From an uncultured Clostridia bacterium (lineage in GTDB: Bacteria; Bacillota; Clostridia; Oscillospirales; Acutalibacteraceae): a stretch of DNA of 59,062 bases. Numbering within the stretch: the first letter of the stretch is position 1; each line of letters begins with the position of its first letter. The position numbers and the translations under genes were made by a program. Of the stretch, positions 24,094-32,578 are shown piece by piece. The stretch spans positions 1 to 59,062 of the forward strand of contig CANQGT010000012.1 of the NCBI GenBank assembly GCA_947623505.1, in the 5' to 3' direction. The notes under the pieces are model-generated. The model did no database searches, had not been told where the DNA came from, and saw only the letters and a program-made list of their open reading frames with translations.

Positions 24094-24122
24094 TTGAATA
24101 TGACGTCCGTTTGAGATATTAT
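24094..24122 (+). promoter_or_regulatory. promoter of the second GNAT gene
   Basis: TTGAAT (24094-24099), 17-bp spacer, TATTAT (24117-24122). Confidence 0.65.
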
Positions 24123-24140
24123 AGCTGAGGAGGATATTTT

Positions 24141-24653
24141 ATGAAACTGTTGACGAAAAGGCTTGTTATTCGAGATCTCTGCGAAGCCGATTATCCGCAA
24201 TTTGAGCGAATACTTAATGACGCGCAGAAATCGGCTTTCGGAAGCGGAAAGGGATTTCTTAAATGGTTAATATCGCAATATGCCGATATGGATATTTCAG
24301 GCGGCTCCCTCTCTTTCGGAATTTTTGAGAGGCAAACCGGAAAATTTGCCGGCATAGTAGGTGTCGGCGACCATGACGACCTATATGAGCCGGAAATCTT
24401 CTATCATTTATTACCGGAACAGCGAGGAAAAGGCTTTGCCACCGAAGCCGCCGAGAAAATAACCGAATGGGCACTTGAAAATTATGATATTGAATATCTG
24501 ATAGGTACGGCTGCCATAGATAATTTAAAATCGCAGCATGTTTTAGAAAGGTGCGGCTATCGGTTCATTGAGGCGCGTTCGCTTTTGATTCATATTACAA
24601 ATGAAAGAAAAGATTTTAATTATTACAGATATTATAAAAAGCAAACGGAATAG
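24141..24653 (+). CDS. GNAT family N-acetyltransferase (RimJ/RimL-like)
   Basis: 170 residues. It starts with the RimJ/RimL pattern MKLLTKRLVIRDLCEADYPQFERIL, has EIFYHLLPEQRGKGFATEAAEKI (acetyl-CoA binding loop RGKGFA, about residue 95) and ends with NLKSQHVLERCGYRFIE. It transfers acetyl from acetyl-CoA to a protein N-terminus or small amine; the substrate is unknown. GAGGAGG precedes the ATG. It is monocistronic, with no terminator seen. Confidence 0.88.
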   Translation: MKLLTKRLVIRDLCEADYPQFERILNDAQKSAFGSGKGFLKWLISQYADMDISGGSLSFGIFERQTGKFAGIVGVGDHDDLYEPEIFYHLLPEQRGKGFATEAAEKITEWALENYDIEYLIGTAAIDNLKSQHVLERCGYRFIEARSLLIHITNERKDFNYYRYYKKQTE

Positions 24654-24789
24654 GGAATAAACCAATATTGCAAAATTTGTTAATGAAATGTTTACATAAG
24701 TTGAAATAAGGAAAAACGGAGTAAATTGCTTTATTTGTAAAATACTGCCATATATGTAGTTGCCCGAGCGTGAAAGGGAGGACGGAAGA

Positions 24790-25551
24790 ATGAACATAAA
24801 TCAGGTTTTGCGCGTTGTAAAGGATTTTTTCAATCCAAACAGATATGAGTTTGAAGCATTCCTCATACGAGGCGGTGAGAAAAAGCCGTTTGCTCTTATC
24901 CTGCCCGGAGGAGGATATGAGGCGGTTTGCACCGAAAACGAAGGCGTTCCGTATGCCGAAGAGTTGAATAAATTGGGATATTCCGCTTTCGTGCTGTCTT
25001 ACAGAGTGAGGAAAAAGGCGAAATTTCCCGCCCCGCTTGACGACGCCGCGAGAGCGGTTCGGTATATAACGGAAAATGCCGAAAATCTGGGAGTAGAAGT
25101 AAAAGGCTATTCCGTTTGGGGCTCATCGGCAGGAGGGCATCTCGCGGGCGCGTTTGCTTCTAAAACGATAGGCTATAAAAAATACGGCTTGCCTAAGCCT
25201 GCCGCCGTTATTCTTGCCTATCCCGTTGTCACAATGGGAAAATTCACTCACGAGGGAAGCAAAATAAATCTTATCGGCCTGAATGCCTCGCGTGAGTTGG
25301 AGGAAAGCACAAGCGTGGAAAAGCTTGTTGACAAGGATTATCCCGCAACGTATATCTGGTTTTCGGATTCCGACAAAACGGTCGATCCGAAAAACAGCAC
25401 GATGCTTGCCGACGCGCTTGCCGAAAACGGTGTGCGTCACATTTGCCGCGAGTTTGAATCCGTTGAGCACGGAATAGGGCTCGGAAAAGGCAGCGAATGC
25501 GAGCCGTGGTTTGCCGAGGCAGTGAATTTTTGGGAAGAAGAATATAAATAA
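24790..25551 (+). CDS. alpha/beta hydrolase, carbohydrate-esterase-like
   Basis: 253 residues. ILPGGGYEAVCTENEGVPYAEELNKLGY (oxyanion GGGY, about residue 40), SYRVRKKAKFPAPLDDAARAVRYI, the nucleophile elbow GSSAGGHLAG (about 115), then catalytic Asp and His near SDSDKTVDP and VEHGIG. This pattern is common in acetyl-xylan and BD-FAE-type esterases found near glycoside hydrolases. No signal peptide, so it is cytoplasmic. GGGAGG lies 8 nt before ATG 24790; an upstream in-frame TTG has no site. It likely begins an operon with the next two genes. Confidence 0.88.
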   Translation: MNINQVLRVVKDFFNPNRYEFEAFLIRGGEKKPFALILPGGGYEAVCTENEGVPYAEELNKLGYSAFVLSYRVRKKAKFPAPLDDAARAVRYITENAENLGVEVKGYSVWGSSAGGHLAGAFASKTIGYKKYGLPKPAAVILAYPVVTMGKFTHEGSKINLIGLNASRELEESTSVEKLVDKDYPATYIWFSDSDKTVDPKNSTMLADALAENGVRHICREFESVEHGIGLGKGSECEPWFAEAVNFWEEEYK

Positions 25552-25654
25552 AAAAACGCTTTCAAAAAAGAGGCAATATAAAAATCCGCAAAGGCGCACC
25601 GCATAAGCATGTATTTTGCTGACGTTATGGGATTAAGCGATAGGAGGCGTGAAG

Positions 25655-26596
25655 ATGAAATATGAGATAAACGGAGATTTTAAGCATATATGCATGCTTA
25701 CATTTCCGCTGTCCAAGCCGCTCGCGCATATCGCAGAGCCGGTTTTGGGAGCGCTTTTTAAAAGGGAACGCTCCGATAAAAAGGTAACCGTCACGTGCTG
25801 CAAAATAAATGCAGACGGCAGGAATATAAACGCGCTTTTGTATCAGCCGAAAGGCCGTGAAAACGTTTCTTCGGCGGTCGTTTATTATCACGGCGGCGGT
25901 TTTGTGTATAAAGCGGCTCCGTATCAATTTAAGCTTGTTAGGGAATACTGCGTTAAAACACCCTGTAAGGTTCTGCTTGTCGATTACGGCCTTGCTTATA
26001 AATATCCTTATCCCGCGCCGTTCAACGATTGTTTTCGCGCGTTGGAATGGCTTGTTGAAAATTCCGAACGCCTTGGGATAGACAAATCAAAAATTGCCGT
26101 TGCGGGCGACAGCGCCGGCGGAAATCTTGCCGCGTCCGTCGCTATTGCAGCGAGGGACAGGGGACTTGTAAAGCTTTGCGGGCAGATGCTCGTTTATCCC
26201 GTTATAGACAGGCGTATGAAAAGCGATTCAATGAAAAAATATACCGACACGCCGATATGGAACGGCAGGCTTTCGGAAAAAATGTGGCGAATATATCTGC
26301 CAAATTCCGACGGTGCAAATATCGGATACGCGTCTCCTATCGAGGCGGCGGATTTGTCCTGCCTGCCGAATACATATATCGAAATTGCGGAGTTCGACAG
26401 CCTGCACGACGAAGGAGTCGAATACGCGAGGGCGCTTGAGAAAGCGGGCAACCGCGTTTTTCTCAATGAAACGAAGGGTACCGTCCACGGCTACGATATG
26501 GCGGCGAAAAGCAAAACGGTAATTGAAAGTGTTGACAAAAGGATAAAATTTTTGCAAAATATATTTTACGGCGGTTTTGAAGGAGATCAATTATGA
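25655..26596 (+). CDS. alpha/beta hydrolase, hormone-sensitive-lipase family esterase
   Basis: 313 residues. HSL-family signature YYHGGGFVYKAAP (oxyanion HGGG, about residue 85), VDYGLAYKYPYPAPFNDCFRALEWL, and nucleophile elbow AVAGDSAGGNLAASVA (about 150). The acid is in EIAEFDSLHDEGVEYA and the His in GTVHGYDM. It hydrolyses short-chain esters. Cytoplasmic. AGGAGG lies 7 nt before ATG 25655, while the in-frame GTG two codons earlier is too close. The stop overlaps the next start by 4 bp. Confidence 0.9.
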   Translation: MKYEINGDFKHICMLTFPLSKPLAHIAEPVLGALFKRERSDKKVTVTCCKINADGRNINALLYQPKGRENVSSAVVYYHGGGFVYKAAPYQFKLVREYCVKTPCKVLLVDYGLAYKYPYPAPFNDCFRALEWLVENSERLGIDKSKIAVAGDSAGGNLAASVAIAARDRGLVKLCGQMLVYPVIDRRMKSDSMKKYTDTPIWNGRLSEKMWRIYLPNSDGANIGYASPIEAADLSCLPNTYIEIAEFDSLHDEGVEYARALEKAGNRVFLNETKGTVHGYDMAAKSKTVIESVDKRIKFLQNIFYGGFEGDQL

Positions 26597-27204
26597 ACAT
26601 AGATAAAAAATTATGGAAATGGACTCGAAAGCCTGAAAAATATTTTATCGGCGATGAAAGAATAGAAATAATAACCGAGCCGCATACGGATTTGTGGCAG
26701 AGAACTTATTATCATTTTTGCAACGACAACGCGCCCGTGCTCCAAATTGAAACGGCCGAAAAATACTTTTCGTTCACCGTTAAAACGGAATTTGAAAGCA
26801 AACGCCGTTTTGACCAGTGCGGCGTTGTGGTTTATCTTGACAGTGAAAATTGGATAAAGGGCTCGATTGAATATGAAAACGACCGCTTTCAGCATCTCGG
26901 AAGCGTTGTGACAAACAACGGCTATTCCGATTGGGCTACAACCGAGATAGATGCGGCTGTCAAGTCAATGTGGTACAGGCTCAGCAGGCGCGAGGACGAT
27001 TTCTGCATAGAATCCTCTCGCGACGGAATTACTTTTTCACAGATGAGGATTTGCCACCTGGCAAAAGCGCAGGATAAAATCAATTTCGGAATCTATGCCT
27101 GCTCGCCTGAAAATTCATCGTTTAAAGCGGTATTTTCCGATTTTAAAATTTGCGAATGTCAATGGCTCGCGCACAACGGGCAGGCGCCCGACAGCGAAGA
27201 ATAA
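26593..27204 (+). CDS. DUF1349 concanavalin A-like protein
   Basis: 203 residues of the DUF1349 / 'regulation of enolase' family with a ConA-like beta-sandwich: LWQRTYYHFCNDNAPVLQ, FDQCGVVVYLDSENWIKGSIEYENDR, WYRLSRREDDFCIESSRDGITFSQMRICHL, NFGIYACSPENSSFKAVFSDFKI. Related folds occur as C-terminal domains of GH43 enzymes, so a sugar-binding or isomerase-like role is possible but unproven. AAGGAG precedes the ATG and overlaps the upstream gene, so it is translationally coupled to the esterase. Confidence 0.85.
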   Translation: MNIDKKLWKWTRKPEKYFIGDERIEIITEPHTDLWQRTYYHFCNDNAPVLQIETAEKYFSFTVKTEFESKRRFDQCGVVVYLDSENWIKGSIEYENDRFQHLGSVVTNNGYSDWATTEIDAAVKSMWYRLSRREDDFCIESSRDGITFSQMRICHLAKAQDKINFGIYACSPENSSFKAVFSDFKICECQWLAHNGQAPDSEE

Positions 27205-27333
27205 TACAGCCGCAAGCGAAATAATGAAAATAATTTTTGCCGTTTGAGTTTTTGCCTTAATTTGCAGATTTTTAAATTATTTTGCGCAAAGGCAAAAATT
27301 TACAAAAAAATTATTTTCCGCGGGCGTAAAATA

Positions 27334-27342
27334 TGGTAAAAT
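27334..27342 (+). promoter_or_regulatory. extended -10 promoter of the FucO-like gene
   Basis: TGG followed by TAAAAT (27337-27342). The -35 region is poor. A large AATTTTTGCC/GGCAAAAATT inverted repeat lies just upstream at about 27230-27300. Confidence 0.45.
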
Positions 27343-27393
27343 AAAATACGGAGCGGTTCGCCGCTTAAATTTAAAGCAAAGGGGTAATAATCA

Positions 27394-28542
27394 ATGGCAA
27401 ATCGTTTTGTTCTCAACGAAACAAGTTATCACGGCGCGGGAGCGATAAAAGAAATTCCCGCGGAGGTAAAAGGGCGTGGCTTTAAAAAGGCGTTTGTATG
27501 CTCCGATCCCGACCTTATAAAATTCAACGTTACAAAAAAGGTTACGGATATTCTTGACGATGCGGGTATCGATTATGAGATATACAGCGAAATCAAGGCT
27601 AATCCGACAATCGAGAATGTGCAGACGGGCGTTGCCGCGTTTAAGGCGAGCGGCGCGGACTGCATTATCGCGATAGGCGGCGGTTCATCAATGGATACGG
27701 CTAAGGCTATCGGCATCATAATCAAAAATCCCGAATTTGCCGACGTTCGTTCGCTTGAGGGCGTTGCTCCCACAAAAAATAAATGCGTTCCGATAATCGC
27801 CGTTCCCACCACGGCGGGCACAGCGGCAGAGGTAACGATAAATTACGTTATAACCGATACCGAGAAAAACAGAAAAATGGTGTGTGTAGACGTTCACGAT
27901 ATTCCGATAGTCGCCGTTGTCGATCCCGATATGATGAGCACAATGCCGAAAGGCCTTACGGCGGCAACGGGTATGGACGCTCTTACCCACGCCATTGAGG
28001 GTTATATCACCGCGGGAGCGTGGGAAATGAGCGATATGTTCCATCTCAAGGCGATAGAAATTATTGCAAAGCACCTTCGCGGCGCGGTCGAAAACACTCC
28101 CGAGGGCAGAGAGGGAATGGCTCTCGGTCAGTATATCGCGGGAATGGGCTTCAGCAATGTCGGGCTCGGTATAGTTCATTCAATGGCTCATCCGCTCGGA
28201 GCGGTTTATGATACTCCGCACGGCGTGGCAAACGCGATAATTCTGCCTACGGTTATGGAATACAATGCTCCCGCTACCGGCGAAAAATACAGAGACATAG
28301 CAAAAGCCATGGGCGTTGACGGTGTTGACGCGATGACTCTTGACGAGGCGAGAAAAGCCGCTGTTGACGCGGTGAGAAAGCTCTCGCTGGACGTGGGCAT
28401 TCCGAAGGATTTGAAAGAAATCGTAAAGCCCGAAGATGTTGATTTCCTCGCGCAGTCCGCGTATGACGACGCCTGCCGCCCCGGCAACCCGAGGGAGACG
28501 AGTGTTGAGGAAATAAAAGAGCTTTATCTTTCGCTTATGTAA
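27394..28542 (+). CDS. iron-containing alcohol dehydrogenase, lactaldehyde reductase (FucO) type
   Basis: 382 residues, the normal FucO length. The start MANRFVLNETSYHGAGAIKEIP is typical of lactaldehyde reductase. The NAD-binding GGGSSMDTAKAIG is at about residue 96. The iron ligands are in TGMDALTHAIEGY, GIVHSMAHPLGAVYDTPHGVANAI. It reduces L-lactaldehyde to 1,2-propanediol, the last step of anaerobic fucose or rhamnose breakdown. A GH95 fucosidase lies 13 kb away. No fucose isomerase or aldolase genes are near. AAAGGGG precedes the ATG. It is monocistronic with a terminator. Confidence 0.9.
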   Translation: MANRFVLNETSYHGAGAIKEIPAEVKGRGFKKAFVCSDPDLIKFNVTKKVTDILDDAGIDYEIYSEIKANPTIENVQTGVAAFKASGADCIIAIGGGSSMDTAKAIGIIIKNPEFADVRSLEGVAPTKNKCVPIIAVPTTAGTAAEVTINYVITDTEKNRKMVCVDVHDIPIVAVVDPDMMSTMPKGLTAATGMDALTHAIEGYITAGAWEMSDMFHLKAIEIIAKHLRGAVENTPEGREGMALGQYIAGMGFSNVGLGIVHSMAHPLGAVYDTPHGVANAIILPTVMEYNAPATGEKYRDIAKAMGVDGVDAMTLDEARKAAVDAVRKLSLDVGIPKDLKEIVKPEDVDFLAQSAYDDACRPGNPRETSVEEIKELYLSLM

Positions 28543-28562
28543 AAAAATGATTTCGCAAAGCC

Positions 28563-28590
28563 GCCTCCGATTAAAATCGGAGGCTTTTTT
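28563..28590 (+). terminator. terminator of the FucO-like gene
   Basis: GCCTCCGATT, AA loop, AATCGGAGGC, T6. A perfect 10-bp stem. Confidence 0.93.
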
Positions 28591-28610
28591 ATATTATTTT
28601 CTGCAGTCTA

Positions 28611-28640
28611 TTGACATTCGGAATTATTAAATGATATTCT
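28611..28640 (+). promoter_or_regulatory. promoter of the GH36 gene
   Basis: TTGACA (28611-28616), 18-bp spacer, TATTCT (28635-28640). Confidence 0.6.
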
Positions 28641-28745
28641 TATCTTAAATCGGGAACGATGCCGTTTTCAAGAGGCGGAAGATTCGGTTTTCGCAAATAA
28701 AACGCATAATCTTCGGCGAGCGCCGAACAGTATCAAGGAGGATTT

Positions 28746-30833
28746 ATGAGCAGAATTATACCAAAGGGCGATATTTTCGTGCTTGAAACGGAAAACACCC
28801 ATTATGTTTTGGGCGTTGACAAAAGCGGATTTAGCCGCCATATCCATTGGGGAGGAAAATGCTGCGCCGACGATTACGTTATCGATTTTAACGGCGGCGA
28901 AAGTTCGCAAAACACGTTTCTTGATGAAATATCGCAGGAATACACCGTTTTCGGCTCCACAATGTATCGCGGCTGCGCATTGAAAGCGGAGTTTTCCGAC
29001 GGCTGCCGCGAGGTCGATTTGAAGTTTCTCGGCTATGACGCAAGCGAAAGGGAGCTTGTGCTGAAATTTGCCGATTCCTATTATCCGCTTGAAGTTCACC
29101 TGTGCTATAAGGTGACTGACGGGCTTGACATAATAGCGAGGCACGCCGTTATAAAAAACAACGGAAAAGATAAAATTTCATTTGAAAAGCTGTTCAGCGC
29201 GGAGTTTACGCTCCCCTCAAAAAAGCCGTACATTTTCAAAAATACCAATGGCAGTTGGGGTTCGGAATTTATTGAAACAAATAATACGGTAGAGGCGGGC
29301 TCTTGCGTTTTCGAGAGCAGAAGAGGAATTTCGGGGCACAATAATTCTCCGTATTTCATAGCTTATCAAAACGCCGATGAAAAAACGGGCGACGTTTATT
29401 TCGCGAGCCTTGCATACAGCGGAAATTTCAAAGTCGAGGCCTCAAGGGACGCTTTCGGCACAACAAGAGTTATCCTCGGAATGAACGATTTTGATTTTGA
29501 TTACGTTCTCTCCGCGGGCGAGAGCTTTGCCACGCCTGAGGTGTTCTGCGGTATGACGCAGGGCTTTGGCGAAATGACAAGGCAGATGAACAGATTTGCT
29601 ATAGATAATGTTTTTCCGAAGCCGTATAACAAAACGCCGCTGCCCGTTCTTTACAATTCGTGGGAGGCCACGTATTTCAACGTAAGCAGCGAAAATCAGT
29701 GTGCCCTCGCGGAGCTTGCCGCCGAAATCGGCGTTGAGCTTTTCGTTATGGACGACGGTTGGTTCGGTCAGCGAAAGGACGATCACGCGGGCCTCGGCGA
29801 TTGGTATGTCAACAGGGAAAAATTCCCCAACGGGCTTACGGAGCTGATTGAAAAAGTAAATTCTTTGGGAATGGATTTCGGCTTGTGGGTGGAGCCCGAA
29901 ATGGTGAATCCAGACAGCGATCTTTACAGAGCTCACCCCGACTGGGCGTATCATTATCCTCATAGGGACGCCCACGAGCTCAGAAATCAGCTTGTGCTCA
30001 ATATGACGAGAAAAGACGTTCAGGAATACATATTCGGCTTGCTTGACGCTCTGCTCACCGAAAACAATATTAAATTCTTCAAATGGGATATGAACAGACC
30101 GCTCTCGGAAACGGGCGCCGAAAATCTTGAAGAGCCGAAAATGCTTTGGTATCTCCACACTAAGGCGGTTTATGATATTGTTGACAGGCTCAAGGCAAAA
30201 CATCCCGATGTGACGATAGAAAGCTGCAGCTCCGGCGGCGGTCGCTCCGACCTCGGCGCGCTTCAGCACTACGATATGGTATGGACGAGCGACAATACCG
30301 ACGGTATCGACAGAATGGTTATCCAAAAGGGCTATTCGCTTCTCTGCCCGGCAAAGGCGATGAGAGCGTGGGTAACCGATATCGAGGGTATAAATAAGCC
30401 GTGCTCGCTTGATTTCCGCTTTGCCGTGGCAATGCAGGGCTCGCTCGGAGTGGGCGGAAATCTGCTCAAATACAGCAAAGAAGATATGGAAATATGCAAA
30501 AAGAATATCGCTCTTTATAAGAAAATCCGCGATATTGTTCAGTTCGGCGATCTTTATCGCATACTTGATATCGACAGGGATGAGGTACTGCTCAATCAGT
30601 ATGTTACGCCCGATAAATCGAGAAGCGTCGCTTTCTTGCTCGCAAACGGCACAAGGTTTTATAAAAAACGCATTCCCGTCTGCTTTATGGGGCTTGATGA
30701 CGAGGCGCGCTACAGCCTCACCATTCAGGGAAAAACCTACGAAAAGAGCGGGGCGTATCTCAAAAATGTCGGCTTCCCGCTTCATATTCGCGGCGTGGAT
30801 TACAACGAGATAATCCTTATCGAGCGTGTTTGA
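28746..30833 (+). CDS. GH36 alpha-galactosidase
   Basis: 695 residues, usual for GH36. No signal peptide, so it acts in the cytoplasm. An N-terminal beta-sandwich (1-290) leads to the barrel with FVMDDGWFGQRKDDHAGLGDWYVNREKFPNGL (about 335-365), nucleophile Asp448 in KWDMNR, ESCSSGGGRSDLG (about 495) and acid/base Asp in WTSDNTDGIDR (about 515). It cleaves terminal alpha-1,6-galactose from melibiose and raffinose-type oligosaccharides. AAGGAGG precedes the ATG. It stands alone, with promoter and terminator; no transporter is adjacent. Confidence 0.95.
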   Translation: MSRIIPKGDIFVLETENTHYVLGVDKSGFSRHIHWGGKCCADDYVIDFNGGESSQNTFLDEISQEYTVFGSTMYRGCALKAEFSDGCREVDLKFLGYDASERELVLKFADSYYPLEVHLCYKVTDGLDIIARHAVIKNNGKDKISFEKLFSAEFTLPSKKPYIFKNTNGSWGSEFIETNNTVEAGSCVFESRRGISGHNNSPYFIAYQNADEKTGDVYFASLAYSGNFKVEASRDAFGTTRVILGMNDFDFDYVLSAGESFATPEVFCGMTQGFGEMTRQMNRFAIDNVFPKPYNKTPLPVLYNSWEATYFNVSSENQCALAELAAEIGVELFVMDDGWFGQRKDDHAGLGDWYVNREKFPNGLTELIEKVNSLGMDFGLWVEPEMVNPDSDLYRAHPDWAYHYPHRDAHELRNQLVLNMTRKDVQEYIFGLLDALLTENNIKFFKWDMNRPLSETGAENLEEPKMLWYLHTKAVYDIVDRLKAKHPDVTIESCSSGGGRSDLGALQHYDMVWTSDNTDGIDRMVIQKGYSLLCPAKAMRAWVTDIEGINKPCSLDFRFAVAMQGSLGVGGNLLKYSKEDMEICKKNIALYKKIRDIVQFGDLYRILDIDRDEVLLNQYVTPDKSRSVAFLLANGTRFYKKRIPVCFMGLDDEARYSLTIQGKTYEKSGAYLKNVGFPLHIRGVDYNEIILIERV

Positions 30834-30865
30834 GATTTTCGTAAAAATCAATATTTTATATAATG

Positions 30866-30905
30866 ATGCGGACGCTGTTATCGACAGCGTCCGCGTATAT
30901 TTTGT
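30866..30905 (+). terminator. hairpin between convergent GH36 and GH2 genes
   Basis: GCGGACGCTGT (30868-30878) and ACAGCGTCCGC (30884-30894). T content is moderate on both sides, so it is probably bidirectional. Confidence 0.65.
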
Positions 30906-30963
30906 ATAAATTTATAGTTTTTATTCAGAAAATCAAAACGCGGGAATGTAAAGGAGAAATACT

Positions 30964-32562
30964 TTACAGGTTTTGAAGCAGTCTGTACGACGGCTTTTCG
31001 TTGCCGTAAAGATCTGTTGAGCCGTGAACACGTCTGCGCAGCTTGCCTTCGCCTTCTTCGCCGCAGTGCGTGCGGTAATCGTTAAGCGAAAACCACATAT
31101 ATCCGCAGATATTTTTGATTTTTGAATACATACCGAGGCGTTCTCTCAAAATTCTCGAACGCTCCTCGTCTCCGCCCTTAAAATGCGGCTCGCAAAGCCC
31201 GAATTCCGAAACAACAAGGGGCATACCCGCGGCTTTTTCGCAGGTTCTTTTCATATGATTTTCTATATCGTCGCTCGGCTCCCAAAGGCCGAGATAATCG
31301 TTCCACATCGCTATATCGCCGTAAAGCGTCGCGTCGTCTTTTTCGGCGTTTTCAACTCTGCTCAGCGTGTTGGAAACATAGTTTACGAGCCTTCTGCCGT
31401 CCATATCCTTGAAATATGCGACCATTGATTTAACATATTCTATCGTAGGTTCGCTTTCCGCTCCAAGCTCGTTTCCGACGCCCCAGCAGATGATAGACGG
31501 ATGATTTGAATGATAATAAACCATTTCGTCCGCCTGCTGTTTGGCGATTTCAAGCTGTAACGGAGCAGCCTGCTTCGGGTAGCCCCAATAGGGGATTTCC
31601 TCCTGAACAAGAAGCCCGTTTTCATCGCACCAATCAAAAATTCCGTCGTCCTGCTGCCAATGAAAGCGAGTGAATACGCAACCCGCGTTTTTCAACTGTT
31701 TAAGGCATTTTATACTTTGTTCAAGCGGCTCCGCCATACCGAAATCGGGGTGCGAGCCGGGCATCCATTCACAACCCTTGAGATATATTTCCTCGCCGTT
31801 CAGCAATACTTTTTCGCCGTTTACCTCAATTTTTCTCAGACCCGTGCGGATTTCATAATGGTCGTTCTCTGTTTCAAGCGATATTCTGTAAAGAGCGGGG
31901 GAATAGCAACTCCAGAGCTTGAGTTTCTCAAAATCAACGGTGATTTCGTTTTCTATAACATCAAAATGTTTTTTGATTACGGTCTTGTTGCTTGAATAGT
32001 CGATTATGCTTACCGTGCCGCTGTGGGGCTTGCCGTCAAGAAACGCGGTTTTGATTAAAAGACTGCCTGCGCACGCATCGCCGCTTATTGATTTTATGTT
32101 TTCTTCAACACGGATGTATTCTATCGCGTCGTTTTCAAGAAAATGAAGCTCGGCTTTTCTGATTATTCCGCCGTCGTCCGCCCAGTCGAAATCACCGTTG
32201 TGCGGCAGCATTTCGTCGATATGCGTGTTGTCAACGGTCACCTTTATTTTGTTGTTATCACCGAATTTTATCAGGTCGGTTATATCTAACCTAAAAGGCG
32301 TGTAGCCCGAACGCGAATGTTTTCCCGCCGATTTGCCGTTTATATAAACCTCGGCCGTGTGATAAACGGCGTTAAAGGCTATAAAAGCCCTTTTGCCGCT
32401 GAGTTCGCCGCCTATGAATACCGAAGTTTCGTATTCGGCTTCGCCTTGGTAGTCCATAACGCCGTTGTCAACGTTCCATGTATGCGGCGTTGTAACCTTT
32501 GCCGAATAATTCAGCTTGCCAATTTTAAAATCCCATTTGTTTAAAGAAATATCGTGTCTCAT
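30964..32562 (-). CDS. GH2 family glycoside hydrolase
   Basis: 532 residues, short for GH2 because no large C-terminal domains follow the barrel. An N-terminal jelly roll (about 20-135; YETSVFIGGELSGKRAFIAFNAVYHTAEVYING) is followed by an Ig-like domain and the barrel with LKGCEWMPGSHPDFGM, acid/base Glu in CWGVGNELGAE (about 365) and nucleophile Glu in PLVVSEFGL (about 450). The specificity could be beta-galactosidase, beta-glucuronidase or beta-mannosidase. No signal peptide. AAGGAG precedes the ATG. It lies 16 nt after the DUF5107 gene in the same operon. Confidence 0.92.
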   Translation of the reverse strand: MRHDISLNKWDFKIGKLNYSAKVTTPHTWNVDNGVMDYQGEAEYETSVFIGGELSGKRAFIAFNAVYHTAEVYINGKSAGKHSRSGYTPFRLDITDLIKFGDNNKIKVTVDNTHIDEMLPHNGDFDWADDGGIIRKAELHFLENDAIEYIRVEENIKSISGDACAGSLLIKTAFLDGKPHSGTVSIIDYSSNKTVIKKHFDVIENEITVDFEKLKLWSCYSPALYRISLETENDHYEIRTGLRKIEVNGEKVLLNGEEIYLKGCEWMPGSHPDFGMAEPLEQSIKCLKQLKNAGCVFTRFHWQQDDGIFDWCDENGLLVQEEIPYWGYPKQAAPLQLEIAKQQADEMVYYHSNHPSIICWGVGNELGAESEPTIEYVKSMVAYFKDMDGRRLVNYVSNTLSRVENAEKDDATLYGDIAMWNDYLGLWEPSDDIENHMKRTCEKAAGMPLVVSEFGLCEPHFKGGDEERSRILRERLGMYSKIKNICGYMWFSLNDYRTHCGEEGEGKLRRRVHGSTDLYGNEKPSYRLLQNL

Positions 32563-32578
32563 TTTTTTCTCCTTAAAA

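Noticed and set aside
29442-30851. 469-codon frame antisense to the GH36 gene
   Set aside because: A shadow caused by codon bias. The GH36 strand carries complete catalytic motifs; the antisense product resembles nothing.
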